Assembly (NCBI RefSeq): GCF_018139145.2
Contig: NC_059478.1
Span: 13,251,001 to 13,315,000 of the forward strand
Reading direction: 5' to 3'
DNA from: Gymnogyps californianus
Lineage: Eukaryota > Chordata > Aves > Accipitriformes > Cathartidae
DNA length: 64,000 nt
Of the stretch, positions 11,501 through 23,900 are shown one piece after another. The stretch's first letter is position 1; the number at the start of each line of letters is the position of its first letter. The notes below the pieces were generated by a model. That model saw only the letters and a program-made list of their open reading frames with translations, had not been told where the DNA came from and made no database searches. The position numbers were made by a program, and so were the translations under genes.

Positions 11501-13980
11501 TATTAATGATTGTGTAATAGCTGAGGAGAGATCATAGTATTTAGCCCTTCTGAACATTGTCAGCCTGTGTCTTAAGTGGTTTTTCTTGCTATTTATAGAA
11601 TATTTAAGGAACATATGAAAACAAAAAGATGCTGCTTCGGAATGTTGTGTTTCTCACCTTAGTAAGTGTTTAAGTGTCCCTTTCTATTCTGTGGGAGCTT
11701 GAGGTGCTTAATTGATTGCTTTAAAATAATTATAAAATGGTAGCTGTTGACAGATGTATGTTTGAAGTTCTGTATTCATATTCTCACACCAATCCCATCT
11801 TTAGTAATGGCAACTTTTGATGTTATACAAGACTGCTACTAATTTATTTTATTTTGGTAGATGCATATTAAATGCAACTGTACAACTTGGATTTTGTAAA
11901 CATATTTGCAATTAGAAATGGCTTTAATTGTTCTTATTGCATAATTACTGAAAACAATTTGAGGCTTCAAATGTGCATTAGGCAATTTCCAGTGGATTAA
12001 GAGAGAGGCTAGAAGGATTTGGCCCTTTGAAGAGAAAATACTGCTTGTAGGCAACTTTCTAATATTTCTTTCAACTGCTGTTAGCTATGCTTTCACTCTC
12101 TCTTTACCTTGTTAACATTCCCCATTTTTATAACTGTAGCTGTGACTGCTGTTTTCAGGAGCAGAAAAAAACTTGCTTCCTAGGCTCAGAGTAATATCTT
12201 GCCTGTTGACAATGAATTACTGTTCTGTGGCTTGTGAGTGCTCTTTTCCCTGTTGCGAGGTAGTGCAGTGTCTTCATTCTTCATATACACCATTAATCTT
12301 CTCCTGTTGAGAAGCAGGTCTGTGGGTGTTAGGGATCTTCTGCATCTTTCTAGCCTTCCTAGGGTTCTGGGAAACTCTAAATCCCCAAGATAGGGCTGCA
12401 GCGGCCATGCAAAAGTCAGCCGCTTGGCTACGGGTTACCTGCTTAGACTCTGACAACGTGCTTTGTGGAAGACCTTTCCGACACTGTTTTTATTCCTCCT
12501 TTTACCCCAAAATGAAAGAATTTTTTTCTAACTCTCTTTCAGTGTCTTCTGGAGCCATACTTATCTGTTCAAAATGTCCTCTTTTTCTTACATTAGATAC
12601 AATTTTTATCTTTTTGGAATCAGCAGTTGGTAAAGATTTGGCCTTCGGATGATTAAAAACATTTGAATGCAAAATTATCCACAACCAGTCTACTATATAT
12701 AAGTTTCCAGATCATGATTGGAAGCAGAAACAATTACAAACATTTATTTTAACCAGAAGCTATTTTTTCTGTCCTCTCCCAATTATGATCCTGGGAGGTT
12801 ACTGATCCTAATTTAATTGCACAGAATGGAGCAATATTTTTCATTATGAATGAGCTAACCAAAAGATTTAAGTCGTTGCTTATGCTACTTAGACTGTATT
12901 TAAGTTTTGGGGAAGAACAAGATACTAATATTGAAAATGAATAAATGTGTATGCAGACAGACTATGCAGAAAGTCTAATTAAAACAATATTACCATGATC
13001 TATGTTCATCAAGCTTTTTTCCTGCAGTTCACCATTGGGAAAAATATCAAAATTAACAAAAATGGACACACAAACTTACTCTAGAGCACTGTATATTGCA
13101 GACCTGTGCTTTAGGTGAATTCTCCAGTAAGATCTGCAGAATTCAGATTGTAATTTGAAAACATAAGACTACTTGACCATTTCAGTATGTACAGGGTAGG
13201 ATTTTGTTCATTATCTACAGCTTGATCAACGTTTTAGGTACTACCAGAAACTAACACTGCATATCTTTGAGTTAAAACTTTAAGTGTTTAAATCAGTTCA
13301 ACAATACCTATAGGTAGAAGTCCTAGAAAGAAGTCTGAAGTTATATCTCTAACCCCAGTTTTGAGGGGGCAAATGCTATTCAGTAATACTGTAAGGTGCA
13401 GTGCAACCCATTTTCAACAAAGGACACAAGTCCCATTTAATCTGCAAAACTTTATTCCATCTGTGTGGGTAAGGGCAGGAGCTCTTGCAGGACCAGCTTC
13501 TAAAATGCCTTCCAACAGGGAAAACAACTCTCTTCCCTTTGATCTATTTTATAGATATAAAGGTCATTATTTTCAAAATAAAATTCTGAAGTTATAGTAC
13601 CAAAAGCCATATTTATGTAGTCTTTAAAAAGCATCCATATTTTCAAAGGAATTCAGCTCTTGAGATCTTAGAGGCCAGAATTATTTAAAAAAAAATCAAT
13701 TCTTTTTGATATGGAACTTAACAAAAGCACATCAGTGTCGCAGGACTCTTAATACTGAGTGATGGGGGAGTGATGTTAGAAATACATGGCAGCATATATA
13801 GTTCTTGTACATTTCATTTCCTCCTTGCATGTTAGGGCTTGCAGACAGAAAAAATTGCCTACCTGATGAATCAGTTGTGTAGTAGCGTATTCAGTACTGT
13901 ACACACAGAATAAGGTAAATTAAACAAGCTACTATTAATGAGTTTTTCGGACATATTCTACCTGGCACTCAAGGTTTTAT
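8561..13980. other. Unique sequence, no gene seen
   Basis: There is no supported gene. A tract of alternating pyrimidine and purine with internal symmetry (GTACATGCATG...ATGTACATG) lies at 11041-11066. An AT-rich, homeodomain-word-rich patch lies at 10140-10272. The overlapping open frames at 12274-12684 on both strands have no recognisable domains. Confidence 0.5.
10140..10272. promoter_or_regulatory. AT-rich patch with homeodomain, GATA and HNF1-like words (weak)
   Basis: It contains AGATAAGATAA at 10142-10152, CTAATTAAAT at 10223-10232 and GTTAACAAC at 10262-10270 in repeat-free sequence. These resemble GATA, LIM-homeodomain and HNF1 half-site words. AT-rich DNA produces such words by chance, so this is only a pointer for a conservation check. 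Confidence 0.12.
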
Positions 13981-14700
13981 GTGCTACAACTGCTGAGCCT
14001 CTATTTTTGTTGCCTTTGAATCATTTTTTTGTGAGGCAGTCCAAAATTCTCTCTGGGAGCACCATCTCTGGCTAACAAAGCTGCTTGCGACTGAGCTGCA
14101 GTTGACCATGCCCCTTTGAGGGAAGTGTAGCTGTTCCATAGCGCACCTGAATGGTGTCCAGAAGAGCACCACTCCCAGTGGAAGAATCTTTGGGGGGGAA
14201 AAATATCTAGACATGGATCTAGATTGATCCATGTTGTGGATAAGTACAAGCAGGACTGGCACAACAAGCAGCAGTATGCATGGGGAAGGATGGCCGCTAT
14301 TGAATGTGCAGGTATGGCAACAAAATATGCGGAGACTACCAGGTACCAGATTCAATGCACTTTGCTGTCTACTAGTTTCGCTGAGGCACAGAAACATTAT
14401 CGGCAAAGGCTGAACTTTCTGGTTTGTTACCTGGGTTTTGGTTTTGATTTTATGGGACCTAGTGAGGTAATGGTGTGCAACTCATCAGGCTGGTCTTCTG
14501 CAGCCAAAACCGTGCTTGATATATGCTTCTAAATTGGTACTCTTGAAGGTGTTCTCTGTGGCAGCACTGTGGGCCCTGCAGTTTTCTGTTCAGCTTCAAG
14601 AAATCCTTCTGCAAAATTGTTTATTTTGGAGCATGTTGCTCTTATCTTTGCTAACATTAAGCAATTTTTCTGCTTTCCCTTTTGGCTTCTTGTTCTAATT
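13981..14700. other. Region with few stops in several frames, no recognised protein
   Basis: Open frames overlap here on both strands: minus 13984-14406 (140 codons, the longest in the window) and 14001-14267; plus 14224-14532, 14231-14413 and 14516-14698. None shows a family motif, and several frames being open at once argues against any single one being selected for coding. The local base composition is slightly more GC-rich than the surroundings. Divergent, unrecognised transposon sequence is possible. Confidence 0.3.
14211..14234. repeat. Perfect inverted repeat, 9-base arms, 6-base spacer
   Basis: ACATGGATC at 14211-14219 is the reverse complement of GATCCATGT at 14226-14234, separated by TAGATT. 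In RNA it would form a short hairpin. It may be chance; no terminator or known site is implied. Confidence 0.85.
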
Positions 14701-17700
14701 CAGTTCTCAGTGCTTCCATTTTTGAGGCCACAAGTGTGATAAGTTTTTTATTCTTTATGGAAGCTGCAGCTAGAAGCTGTATACTGGCTTGGTTTACATG
14801 TTGAATACTGATGAGGGCTTACACTGGGCTAGGTAAAGTGAACAGTAGCTAATTTTTAGGAAAAGTGATACTTAGAATAAAGTCAAATTACTATATATTC
14901 AGTGTCTATGCATTGATGCATACATGCAAAGAACTAGTTATTCCCTCCTAATTTTGGGTGATGGTCTAGGGCATGTTTTTTTGGAGCTGCATGTAACTTA
15001 AAGTTAACTTGAGCTGGCAATGGTAAATGAAGCAGCAGCAGCTGCAGGAAGCGCTTCATTCAGCCTGTGCTTTGACTTCCTCTGGGGATTGCTTGTCTTT
15101 CTCTATTTGCTGTGTATCAAGCCTAGGGTAACTTCCTACTTACACAACGAACTTTGTTGTTATATCTTTTAGGCTGCACTAATTTGCTTATACCAAGTCT
15201 GAAGCGTCTGGGTTTGCACTCTAATGATAAAAAAAAAGAGAAGAATGTGTGTGTGTGGAGGGATTGAAACAATTTGGGAAATTTGAAACAAAATTGCCTT
15301 AAATATCTATCTATGCTTTGTGAATGGCCATGATTATTTTGTTTTGATTCAGCTAATTACATTTCCCACTAGGATAACTAAAGATCACTACATTGGATTC
15401 TCTCTGATTGAATGTTAACTGCCTTATGAATTTTTAATTTTTGTGATATTACTTGATTGCTTCTTCCTCCTGTAATTTACTGATAGGGAAATTTTGAAAT
15501 AAGTATTTTTCAGGCCAAACATCAGAATGTATTTGAGTACTTTGCAGAAAGTTGTAGTAGTTTCAAAAGCAGTAAGTGTGTCAAAATTCAAATGGCTTAT
15601 CACTCCATTTTCAGAGGATCAGTTTTCACTTCCTTTAGAAGCATTGAAGTAGTCCATTCAAGGGTTTCTAGTATTCAAAAACTGGTAGGAAAAAAGACGC
15701 ACAAAACTCCACATTGTCTCTTCTACTGGACTGCAACAGTTCAGGAGCAGAAGACTCATCATCCTCTAATAAAAACCTGATCACCCAAATTGGTTTTCTT
15801 TTGATTGTTGTGGATTTCCATAAGATGTCTTAGTGTCCTTGAAACTTTTTAAAGAACAGACACAGCTGCAATGCCCTGACTTTTCATGTAAATCAGTTGC
15901 AAGATTTGTGAGAGTCAGAAATGCAAACTATTTGTTCAAGATGTTAAATGAAATGTGCGAAGTGTTTAAAAATGAGGACAAATGCTCAAGGCACTGCATT
16001 TTCACCGCTTCTGAGATGTGGACTTTATTGCTGTTGACCTCGAAGCTGACACTTCTGGAAGTAGCCTGTGCTTCTGTACGTGTTTCTTTTAATTTTTTTA
16101 ATGCCACATTACCACAAAAGTTTTTGGGCTTGAGTCTGAAAAACCAATGGCTGGATTGTTAAAGGACCAATTTCAATGTACTTTCTGGCACACAGATATA
16201 GAGGGCACACAAAATGACTTACATAGCTGCCACTCTGTGCGTAAAGCTGGAAGACTAGGAAAAGATAATAGGTTTTTATACTAAATTAAGGCTTGAAAGA
16301 GCTTTTTTTATTTCAGACACTAAAACGTGGTTTCAAGCAAAACTGAGATTAAGTCCCCTGTCAGTTGAAGAATAATTCATGCTTTATTTATGAGAAAATG
16401 CAAATATGCTAACTAGAAGATTATTCAGCTTGGAATGAATATTTGATCTCTAGTGTACCTTAGGACAGGCAAAACTTTTCAACTAGAAGAATCACACCAA
16501 AGTGATGGCCAGAAGTTCAAAGTTTGGTTATACTCAAATGTATAAATGAAGTAGTTGTGAATTCTCTTAATTTATGTCAGTGAGTAGTATTTTTGTCAGT
16601 TGTGCCATAGATTGTATTTGAATGACTCTAGAAAGCAGTGGTGCTTTTTGTTACTTTGGACATCTGTGCTTCAAAATACAACTATTGGGGAACAAGAGTT
16701 CAGTTGTAAAGACAATGAAGGCAGTCGTTTCCTCCTATTGGTCTTATTTATTCCCGTATACCTGTGGTATACCATGTCCATATGCGAAGGGCAAATGGTT
16801 GCATTAGCCCAAAACTAAGCAAAAGGGCCTTCACTAGGTAAGTATGCAATTTGCAAAACACAGTTCTGTGACAAATGCTCCTTTCCAAAGGCTTGACTGA
16901 CCAACTGCTAGTATCCGCAAACCAATGAAAGTATACTTTGCACAACTTCTCTTATGCTCATTGATACTTTTTTTTTTTTTGATCAGAAGAGATGGATTTT
17001 GGCTCTGAGCATGTTCTCACTGCTGGACTCCCAGACGCTTGCATGTTGGTTTTGATGCTTGCCAATGCTGGAAATAAGAATTAAAACAAGTCTGTTAGAT
17101 CAAGGGCTGCTTTTACAGTGTTTACTGAAATAATAGGGTTTGGTTTCTTAAAACATGTCATTGGACTTCTCTCCATGAAGCTGTGTTTTACAAGACATTG
17201 AATCTCTTCACCTGGTTTGAAGAGAGTATCTTTTTATAATCTCCTAGGCCCTGGAATGGAAAATTTTTGGTTTCTATTTTCTTTCTGTGGGATTGTGTAT
17301 GTGAACTGCTGTTCAAAGGATTTAGGTCTCACTTCTCCACACTCTCTCTCCGTAGCCTTCTGAATGGGTACAAACAGCCTTCACGTAGATGGTGTGGATT
17401 TCATGTGCTGTGTATGAATGGCAGCTCTTCTATACCTTTTGGCTATCCAAGAGTATTATGTGTGAGAGGCCTGAAGTTCATGTATCTTAAGGAAAGAAAT
17501 AGAAAATGATACGTTCAAGATAAACAAATGTGTGTCCATGCATATTAATAAACTGTAACTGGCTGAGGTTTGAATCCAAGCTGTTGTGCTTCTGAGAAGA
17601 TAAACGGTTAAGCAAGTAACTTATAGTGGATAATCTGTATGAATTTCTCCTCTTTTCCTATTAACAAATCTTCTGTGAAAGCATAATATATCTTCTCAGA

Positions 17701-19025
17701 TATACTTATTGTTTTAACTGATCTTTTGCATTCATTCTGGTTGTTGCTTTCGAGCCATGAATTGCTTGCAGATTATTAGTGTTTAAAATGCATTGATGAA
17801 TCTCAGTTGAACTTTGACTTTGTTATATGGGAGGATAATTTTTTTTTGTTGTCCAGGTGGAGATGAAATTAGTTTCTGGTGTGACCCTGCAATCTATAAG
17901 ATCAATTTTAGTGTGTGTTTTGTCTCTTCAGTGTGGGAGAAGCAGAAATGTACATGAAACCTCTGGAACCACTGTAATTGATGGCATAAACAATAAATAA
18001 GCAGCAGCCTTCTGCTTCACCTACTTGTTGTCAATTGTTTCTAATCCTTTCCTTAAAATAAATGTTTAGAGTCACTGGAGCAAAAGATTACTGCACTGTT
18101 CTGGATAGCTTGCTATGGTTGGGGATTTCCTGTGCCAAAAAGAGCATTACTTGTTCCAGAAATTAACCCAGTACCTGAGAGATGCAAAATAAGCAGAACA
18201 AAAAAATCTGCTGTTTAGAAAATTTTATCAAGGGACTCCCAAGAATTTCCTTTTGCTATGGTAGCACTCTACGCATTTTGCTATTATGGAACAAAATCTT
18301 ATACTTCATTTTAAAGCAGTTTATGGATTCAAAAGTTTATTCAGTTCTAATGTTATCAAGTATCCACTACACTTAGGAAGATCACTGGGGGTGGGGAGAA
18401 GAAGTGAGAACAGCAGTGTATTGATTTCATCTGTATAAACAGAACAAAAAACCCTCCAGCCAATAAACATCAACAAAACCCCATCCACACAAACAGCAAA
18501 AAAGAACTTTAGGTAAGAAAGATACATTGAATATAGGACCAGCCCTTTCATATTGCCCTTGGAATGGTCAGGTGAAAGATGAAGTAAGTACATAGTGCCA
18601 GAGAAAAATAATTCATATGAAGTTAGTTTTATGGACTGTTGTAGTTCCTAGCATATTCCCCTTTGCCTCCCTCATGCAAAGGTGCACAGTCTGCAGAACT
18701 TCAGAGCCCACAAAGTTCATCTATTCCCCTTTATGCTGAAAATGCTGACCAGAAATCAAAGGGGAATAGAGAGTTCAGGCAGGGAAGCTCCATCTGTGAC
18801 TCACTGTTTTCCATCGTGTACAGCATGAAACATCATCCCAAATTTGAAGCCTGCATCCATACTGAGGAGTAACAGATGCGATGTGCAGACACCTGCATCC
18901 AAATATCTGAATTTGCTTGCTGTTAGATATTTTTGTTTGTTTAAAGAAAATGTTTGTGATGCAGTTGCTTAGTTTTTAGAAAAAAATTAAATGAATGATG
19001 TCAACACAGAAAAAAGTGCTTCTAG
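14701..19025. other. Unique sequence, no gene seen
   Basis: There is no supported gene. It holds a short GT run near 15246, a T13 run at 16968-16980 and a short A/C-rich stretch at 18437-18507. The 109-codon plus frame at 15833-16162 has no recognisable domain. The pair of overlapping plus frames near 16600-16818 likewise shows nothing. Confidence 0.5.
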
Positions 19026-19265
19026 TTGGCTCAGCAATTTGTTAAGCTAATGGCATTTTTTTTTTCTTTTGGTGATATTCCTCATGTAATCTCAGCATAT
19101 CCCACTATGAAGTCCTATGGAACCATTATAGTGTGTGCTGCAAATGTTTATTGCCAATATGATAAGGCATTTAACAATGCTCAGACAATCAAAACAGATT
19201 TACTAAACAAGTTTAAATCTCTTATTTTAACAAAAGCCCTCCTGGAACCCTCAGAAAAGAAGTAA
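19026..19265 (+). other. Short open frame just upstream of a long A tract (doubtful)
   Basis: A 79-codon plus-strand frame ends at a TAA at 19263-19265, 31 bases before a pure A27 run. The layout resembles the 3' end of a retroposed transcript, but there is no AATAAA between stop and tail. I do not recognise the peptide, and I see no obvious flanking target-site duplication. Chance is the simplest explanation. Confidence 0.12.
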
Positions 19266-19289
19266 AAAAACCTTTGAACCATTCCATGC

Positions 19290-19296
<7 letters not shown>

Positions 19297-19323
<27 letters not shown>
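19297..19323 (+). repeat. Poly(A) run, A27
   Basis: This is an uninterrupted run of 27 adenines, the longest homopolymer in the window. It could be the tail of an unrecognised plus-strand retroposon or a slippage-expanded run. CR1 does not end in poly(A), so it is not the tail of the nearby CR1 pieces. Confidence 0.95.
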
Positions 19324-19327
<4 letters not shown>

Positions 19328-19861
19328 GCAGTTGGTGTGACTATTTTGATAGTTTTCCTATGATACAACTTGGAAATTATGCCAGTTGATCTATTTAAGA
19401 TTTTTTAGGGTTTTTCTAGGATTTGCATAATGCAAAGTGATGTTGTAACTATTCTATAATGAGGCATAATAAAGCAAGGTTGATCAAGCACAAGGAATTT
19501 TTTTTAAATATGGTCTGCAAAAGCTCATAGCTTTTAAATCATGCCTGTTTACATTATTTGTTTCTTGTGATTACTTACAAGTCCCAACAGATGAATCAGT
19601 AGAATGCCTCTGCCATCACAAATGTGCCAGTGTAATTAGAAGAATTTTCTAACTTCAGAATAGAACAATAAGACTCTCCTTGTATGTATTTATGCATTGG
19701 AGGAATAAACTACTATATGAGCATTAACTTAAATCAGCTTTACATCCCTGGTATTTTATAGAGTAGAATCTTTTTCTAGGCCTGTTCTAAAGCAGGTTAT
19801 AATAAGGCGGGTTCTCATTTGAAGGTAATGTGCCTTCCTGCTCTTTTGTGTTCAAATCCAT
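19324..19861. other. Unique sequence between A27 run and CR1
   Basis: I see nothing identifiable. A GTTCAAATCC word at about 19852 resembles a tRNA B box but has no tRNA fold around it and abuts the CR1 copy. Confidence 0.5.
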
Positions 19862-20400
19862 GGGCCAGATGGGATTCACTCAATGGTGGTGAGAGAGAGA
19901 TTGCCCATGTGATTGCAAGGCTGAAAGATCATAGTTATTAAGGGAGGCCCTTGACAACTGGAGAAAAGCTAACATTATATCCATCTTAATAAATAAACAT
20001 TAAAAGGAGGACCTGGGGAACTAACTATAGCTTGGTTAGACTTACTTCAATCCCTGGAAAGGTCATAGCAAAAATCTTCGGAGTGCTAGTTGCAAGCACA
20101 TAAAGCACAAATATGCGATCAGAAGTAGTCAACATTGATTTACCAAAGGAAAGCTGTGTTTTGCCAACCTTAACTGGTTTGTATTTCAAAGTGTCTGGTA
20201 ATGTGGATGAGGGGAGATCAGTGAAGGTGTAATATGATTTGATCTTGGTATGGCTTTGACATCTTTTGCAGTGTTCTCATGTAGAAACTTGGGAAGTATG
20301 GGCTGGATAAATGGTGGCCTGAAAACTGACTGTACTGCCAGGCTCAAAGGGTTGGTGGACAATAATGAGCAGAGTGCCCCAGGAGTTAATACGGAGGCCA
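19862..20400 (+). repeat. CR1 LINE fragment, middle of ORF2 reverse-transcriptase region
   Basis: The nucleotide sequence follows the CR1 ORF2 course in order: GGGCCAGATGGGATTCAC..., GAGAAAAGCTAACATTATATCC, CCTGGGGAACTA, TCAATCCCTGGAAAGGTCATAG, GATCAGAAGTAGTCAACATTGATT, GGATGAGGGGAGATCAGTG, GGGCTGGATAAATG and a final AGTGCCCCAGG. It is well diverged, with small indels that destroy the reading frame. The 5' part of the element is absent. Homology stops near 20390-20400, where a minus-strand CR1 piece begins shortly afterwards. It lies before the catalytic YADD region, so that part is missing. Subfamily not determined. Confidence 0.88.
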
Positions 20401-20424
20401 GATTTTTTCCTTAGAGTTGTAGCG

Positions 20425-20716
20425 TCATAGAAATAGTGGTTGCAAGAGACCTCGTTATATTGTCTGGAAGAGTTTGAGCTCCATCTTTGATGCTGTCCAT
20501 CAGATCTTGTAGGCACTTTTGAATTGCCCCTTACTCTCTTCTCAACCAGACTAAGTAAGCTCAGCTCCCTCAACCTTTCCTTCTAGATCATGTGCTGTAG
20601 GCCCCTGTCCACAGTGGTAGTCCTCCAGTGTACATTCTCAAGCTTCTGAGCATTCTTTTTGAACTAGGCTACCCAAAACTAGGCACTGTACTCCAGATGC
20701 AATCTCACCGGGGTTG
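20425..20716 (-). repeat. CR1 LINE fragment, minus strand, inserted between plus-strand CR1 pieces
   Basis: Read on the plus strand, this is the reverse complement of CR1. A degenerate terminal region (CATAGAAATAGTGGTTGCAA at about 20428) is followed by TCTTCTCAACCAGACTAAGTAAG, CTCAGCTCCCTCAACC, ATCATGTGCTGTAGGCCCCTG and TGTACTCCAGATGCAATCTCACC. This order places the element's 3' end on the left. It is shorter than the full 3' part of CR1, so it has internal loss. The minus-strand open frame at 20277-20573 overlaps it and is not coding. Confidence 0.85.
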
Positions 20717-20756
20717 TGATGACTGTAAACTGTGGTTTGAGAGGTTTTAGCAGAAC

Positions 20757-20987
20757 TTTAGGAGGAAGAAAAAAAAAAAAAAATTGCTAGGAGAGTAGTG
20801 CAGCACTGGAAGAGGTTGCCCGGACATTCTGGAGTGTGGGCACTTGGAGGTTTTCAAGATTTTGCTATGTAAACCTGTGACTGATCTGATTTAGTGGTGG
20901 TTGTACCCTAGCTTAAAGTGGGAGGTTGGACTAGATGACCTTTTGGGGTCCCTTCCAACAAACATTTCTATGATTGTATGATTCATT
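20757..20987 (+). repeat. CR1 LINE 3' end, plus strand
   Basis: It shows the last part of CR1: AGCACTGGAAGAGGTTGCCCGG, GGAGGTTTTCAAGATT, then GTTGGACTAGATGACCTTTTGG, GTCCCTTCCAAC and the terminal TTTCTATGATTGTATGATTC. An A15 run at 20769-20783 interrupts it where the normal sequence reads GAGGAACTTCTT. It is in the same orientation as, and downstream in CR1 order from, the piece at 19862-20400. The two may be halves of one element split by the minus-strand piece, with several hundred bases of ORF2 lost between them. Confidence 0.92.
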
Positions 20988-23900
20988 CACTACATGAGAG
21001 CTGATTTTGATTTTTAAATTCATGTTTTCTACTTAGAATTTTTCTCTCTTCCATATTGCTAAGCAGTATTCCAAAGAACTGAATGATAGAACTGAAAAAT
21101 CTGTGTCAAAATGATGTTGTTTCAAACTGATACTGTTCAGTTAAGTAACTTCTGAAAGCACAAAATTTGTAATGCTGGAGATTTTGTATCAGATTTTTAA
21201 AAATATTTCTATAAGATTGTGCACTTAATATCAAATCAGGAGGATGCCCCCTTTCATATGGTTTAAAGGCATATATCATAAGTCTTTTCTCAGGACAAAT
21301 GCCATTAACACAACCCTTGTTCTTCTAGGGCCATAATCTGAATACAGTTTTGGAAAGCAGGGGGAAGCCAGTTCACAGGGTGTGTACATTCATTGCTTTG
21401 GTATGCTGGAGCTGCGTTGAATTTTTTTATAGTTTAATTTCTTTTCATAATCCTAGTTGAAGTGTCAGATTTTTTTCCAAGGGAAAAGACTGTAATTTCA
21501 TTATCAGTATTACAGGTACAGGAAATTCAACACTGAAATCATTAGGCTTGCAGGGAACAGAAATTAAAGAAGAATTTGGCCTGGAATATTTTCAAATACT
21601 CCCCATCTTCATAAATAAATTAATGAATAAAAGAAAACCTCAGAACTGTGTAGAAGCTTGTATGTGTCTGCTTCTGCAGGAGACAGTATGGTTGGAGTTT
21701 TCCTGTTATCAAGGCATAGGTTTTGGTCATTGGGAAGACCGTACGAACTGTGGTGTGCTTTGAGCAGGAGGCTGGGCTGAGGTCCCTGCCAGCCTTGGTT
21801 ATTCTGTTGTGATCCTATGGAGTGAGCCAGGGAATCAGCTGCGCTTGTCACCCCTGGCGCTGCTCTTTGGGGGTGCAGTTCTATTCCTGTTTACCTTGAT
21901 GGCAACAAACTGTTCCCCAGACTTTACACGGTGAAATATGAAGGTGGACACTTAACTGTCAAAAACCTTTTCCTGTGTACTTTCAGAGTATATGCTGTTT
22001 GCATATTCTTACCTGTGTATCATGTAAAGGGACACTTGACACTTTGCAAAGCAGAGGGAAGCAGCAGCTTTCCCTGGAGAGTTTGTCATCTGGGATCTGA
22101 AATACAATACTGAGTGGGTAAGAGCAAAGTGAAGTGACAATGAAGCGGGACTACAGATAACATCCCAGGAACAATTTACATCAGGTGTGTACCTGTCTCA
22201 AAACATCTTTTAAAAACAATGCTTCCATACATGTTTTGCAAGCAATGATGTTTGGGGTCTATTGTGTGGGGAGCGCTAAGAGCAAAATCTTAGCATGGTT
22301 TTGGAAGGAAAATAAGCAAAGACAATAACTCAAATGTAATTGCTATAAAAAGATGTTTCCTGCGAGGATGTTCTGGACTAGCAGGAGATGACAGCTAATT
22401 CCAAAGAAACCTGTAGAGAACGAGGTTTCAGTAATTAATTGGTGCAGTTGTGAACCAGTGATTTGATGTACAAATGGAAAGGGAAGGGTGAATTTTGTAG
22501 CTACTAGAAAGAAATAGCATCAGGATTTTATGTAAAGCAGATGGGAGGAAGTATACAGTGGTGACCCATGACTGAAAGGTGTAGAGAGGAAGGTGGTGAA
22601 CAACTCTACAGGTAAGCATTCAAAAAGAAATTCAGGGAACACCCTATTAGCTTGGGGAAGTTGCAGTAGGCTGCAGGCTGTTAGGGAAATGAATGGAGCT
22701 CTCAGTTCCTCCCCAAAAAAGAACAGGCTGATTTACTCAGGTTAGTATTTCTTATGGACCAAAACTTTCCGACATGGCAGCTCGTATCAGGAACAGTAAG
22801 AACTCTTCCTCTTGTTCCCAGTGTGGCCATTAGAGGAAGAGAGAAGTGGCCAGTGTTCAAAGGGTTGAAACGTACCAGGATTGTCAGGTTTTGGAGGAGG
22901 GAGAGTTCATGGAGGTCAGCTGAATGGTGTCTCTTAAGTGCCTTGCTCCAAGCCTCCTCCAGCTGCATATTGTGATGGTGGGTGCTGGGAAAGCTGTAGG
23001 TATATTTGAGAAAGCCGCAAACACAGAGCGAGACCACCTTTAATTTATACTTTCTTTTCTCTAGTTATGTTTCAGTGTACTCTTACGCATCATTTTTGGT
23101 TATAGTGTATGAGTTCTTATAAGCTGCACTTCCTTACCATCTGTGACCATTTTCTGACTAATTAACACCCACCTATAGTGTTCCTTAGCACAACAAATCA
23201 GCTTGCTTTAAGCTCTGCTTTTGGGCCTACCTCTCTTTAGAAAGCAAGCTGTAGTCTGATTTTCTACATAATAGTCACACAGCATAAATGGAATGGGAAT
23301 AATTTGTTTTTCCTCTGCTGAACAAAAGACACTGTGTTTGTTCAGGAACTTTTTATTAAAAAAAAAAAGCATATGCCAAAGAATATGTAGCAGTAAGATA
23401 ACACATGCCTCAAGGAACTCTGTGAGGCACACACCTTGGAAAATATTTTATTTCTGTATTTCTTTTTGAAAAGAAGTGTCAAAATACAAAAAGCCAACAG
23501 GGAGCTGTCACTAATGCACCAAACAGATTTTATTTACAACATATTTGCACATAGTGCTTTCCAGTCAAAAAAGACATAATTAATGTCCTGGAATACTAGT
23601 ACATAAGTTTTAGTGGTTTTGAAGGTGAAAATAACACAGGATAGGGATAAAAATGGAAAATAAGGATCCTGATGTGCAAAGACTTGTACACAAAATGTGT
23701 TCCCATATGTATGCTCTTACATATATTGGATTGCAGGATTGTGACCCAAGTATGTATGTCTTTATTGATCTGGGGACAAATGGTTTCAGAATTTTAGAAA
23801 AATTCTGCCACCTTTAATGGGAAAAACATCTGTTTGTTTTAAATATACTGTATCTTCAGTCACTGTCCAGCTGTTACGGAGTTGTTGCATCTTATCCTCT

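Noticed and set aside
13984..14406. 140-codon minus-strand frame, the longest in the window, as a gene
   Set aside because: No domain or family resemblance, other frames are open over the same bases, and no exon signals frame it.
19845..19862. tRNA gene suggested by a GTTCAAATCC B-box-like word
   Set aside because: No A box or cloverleaf arms at the right distances; the word abuts a CR1 copy.
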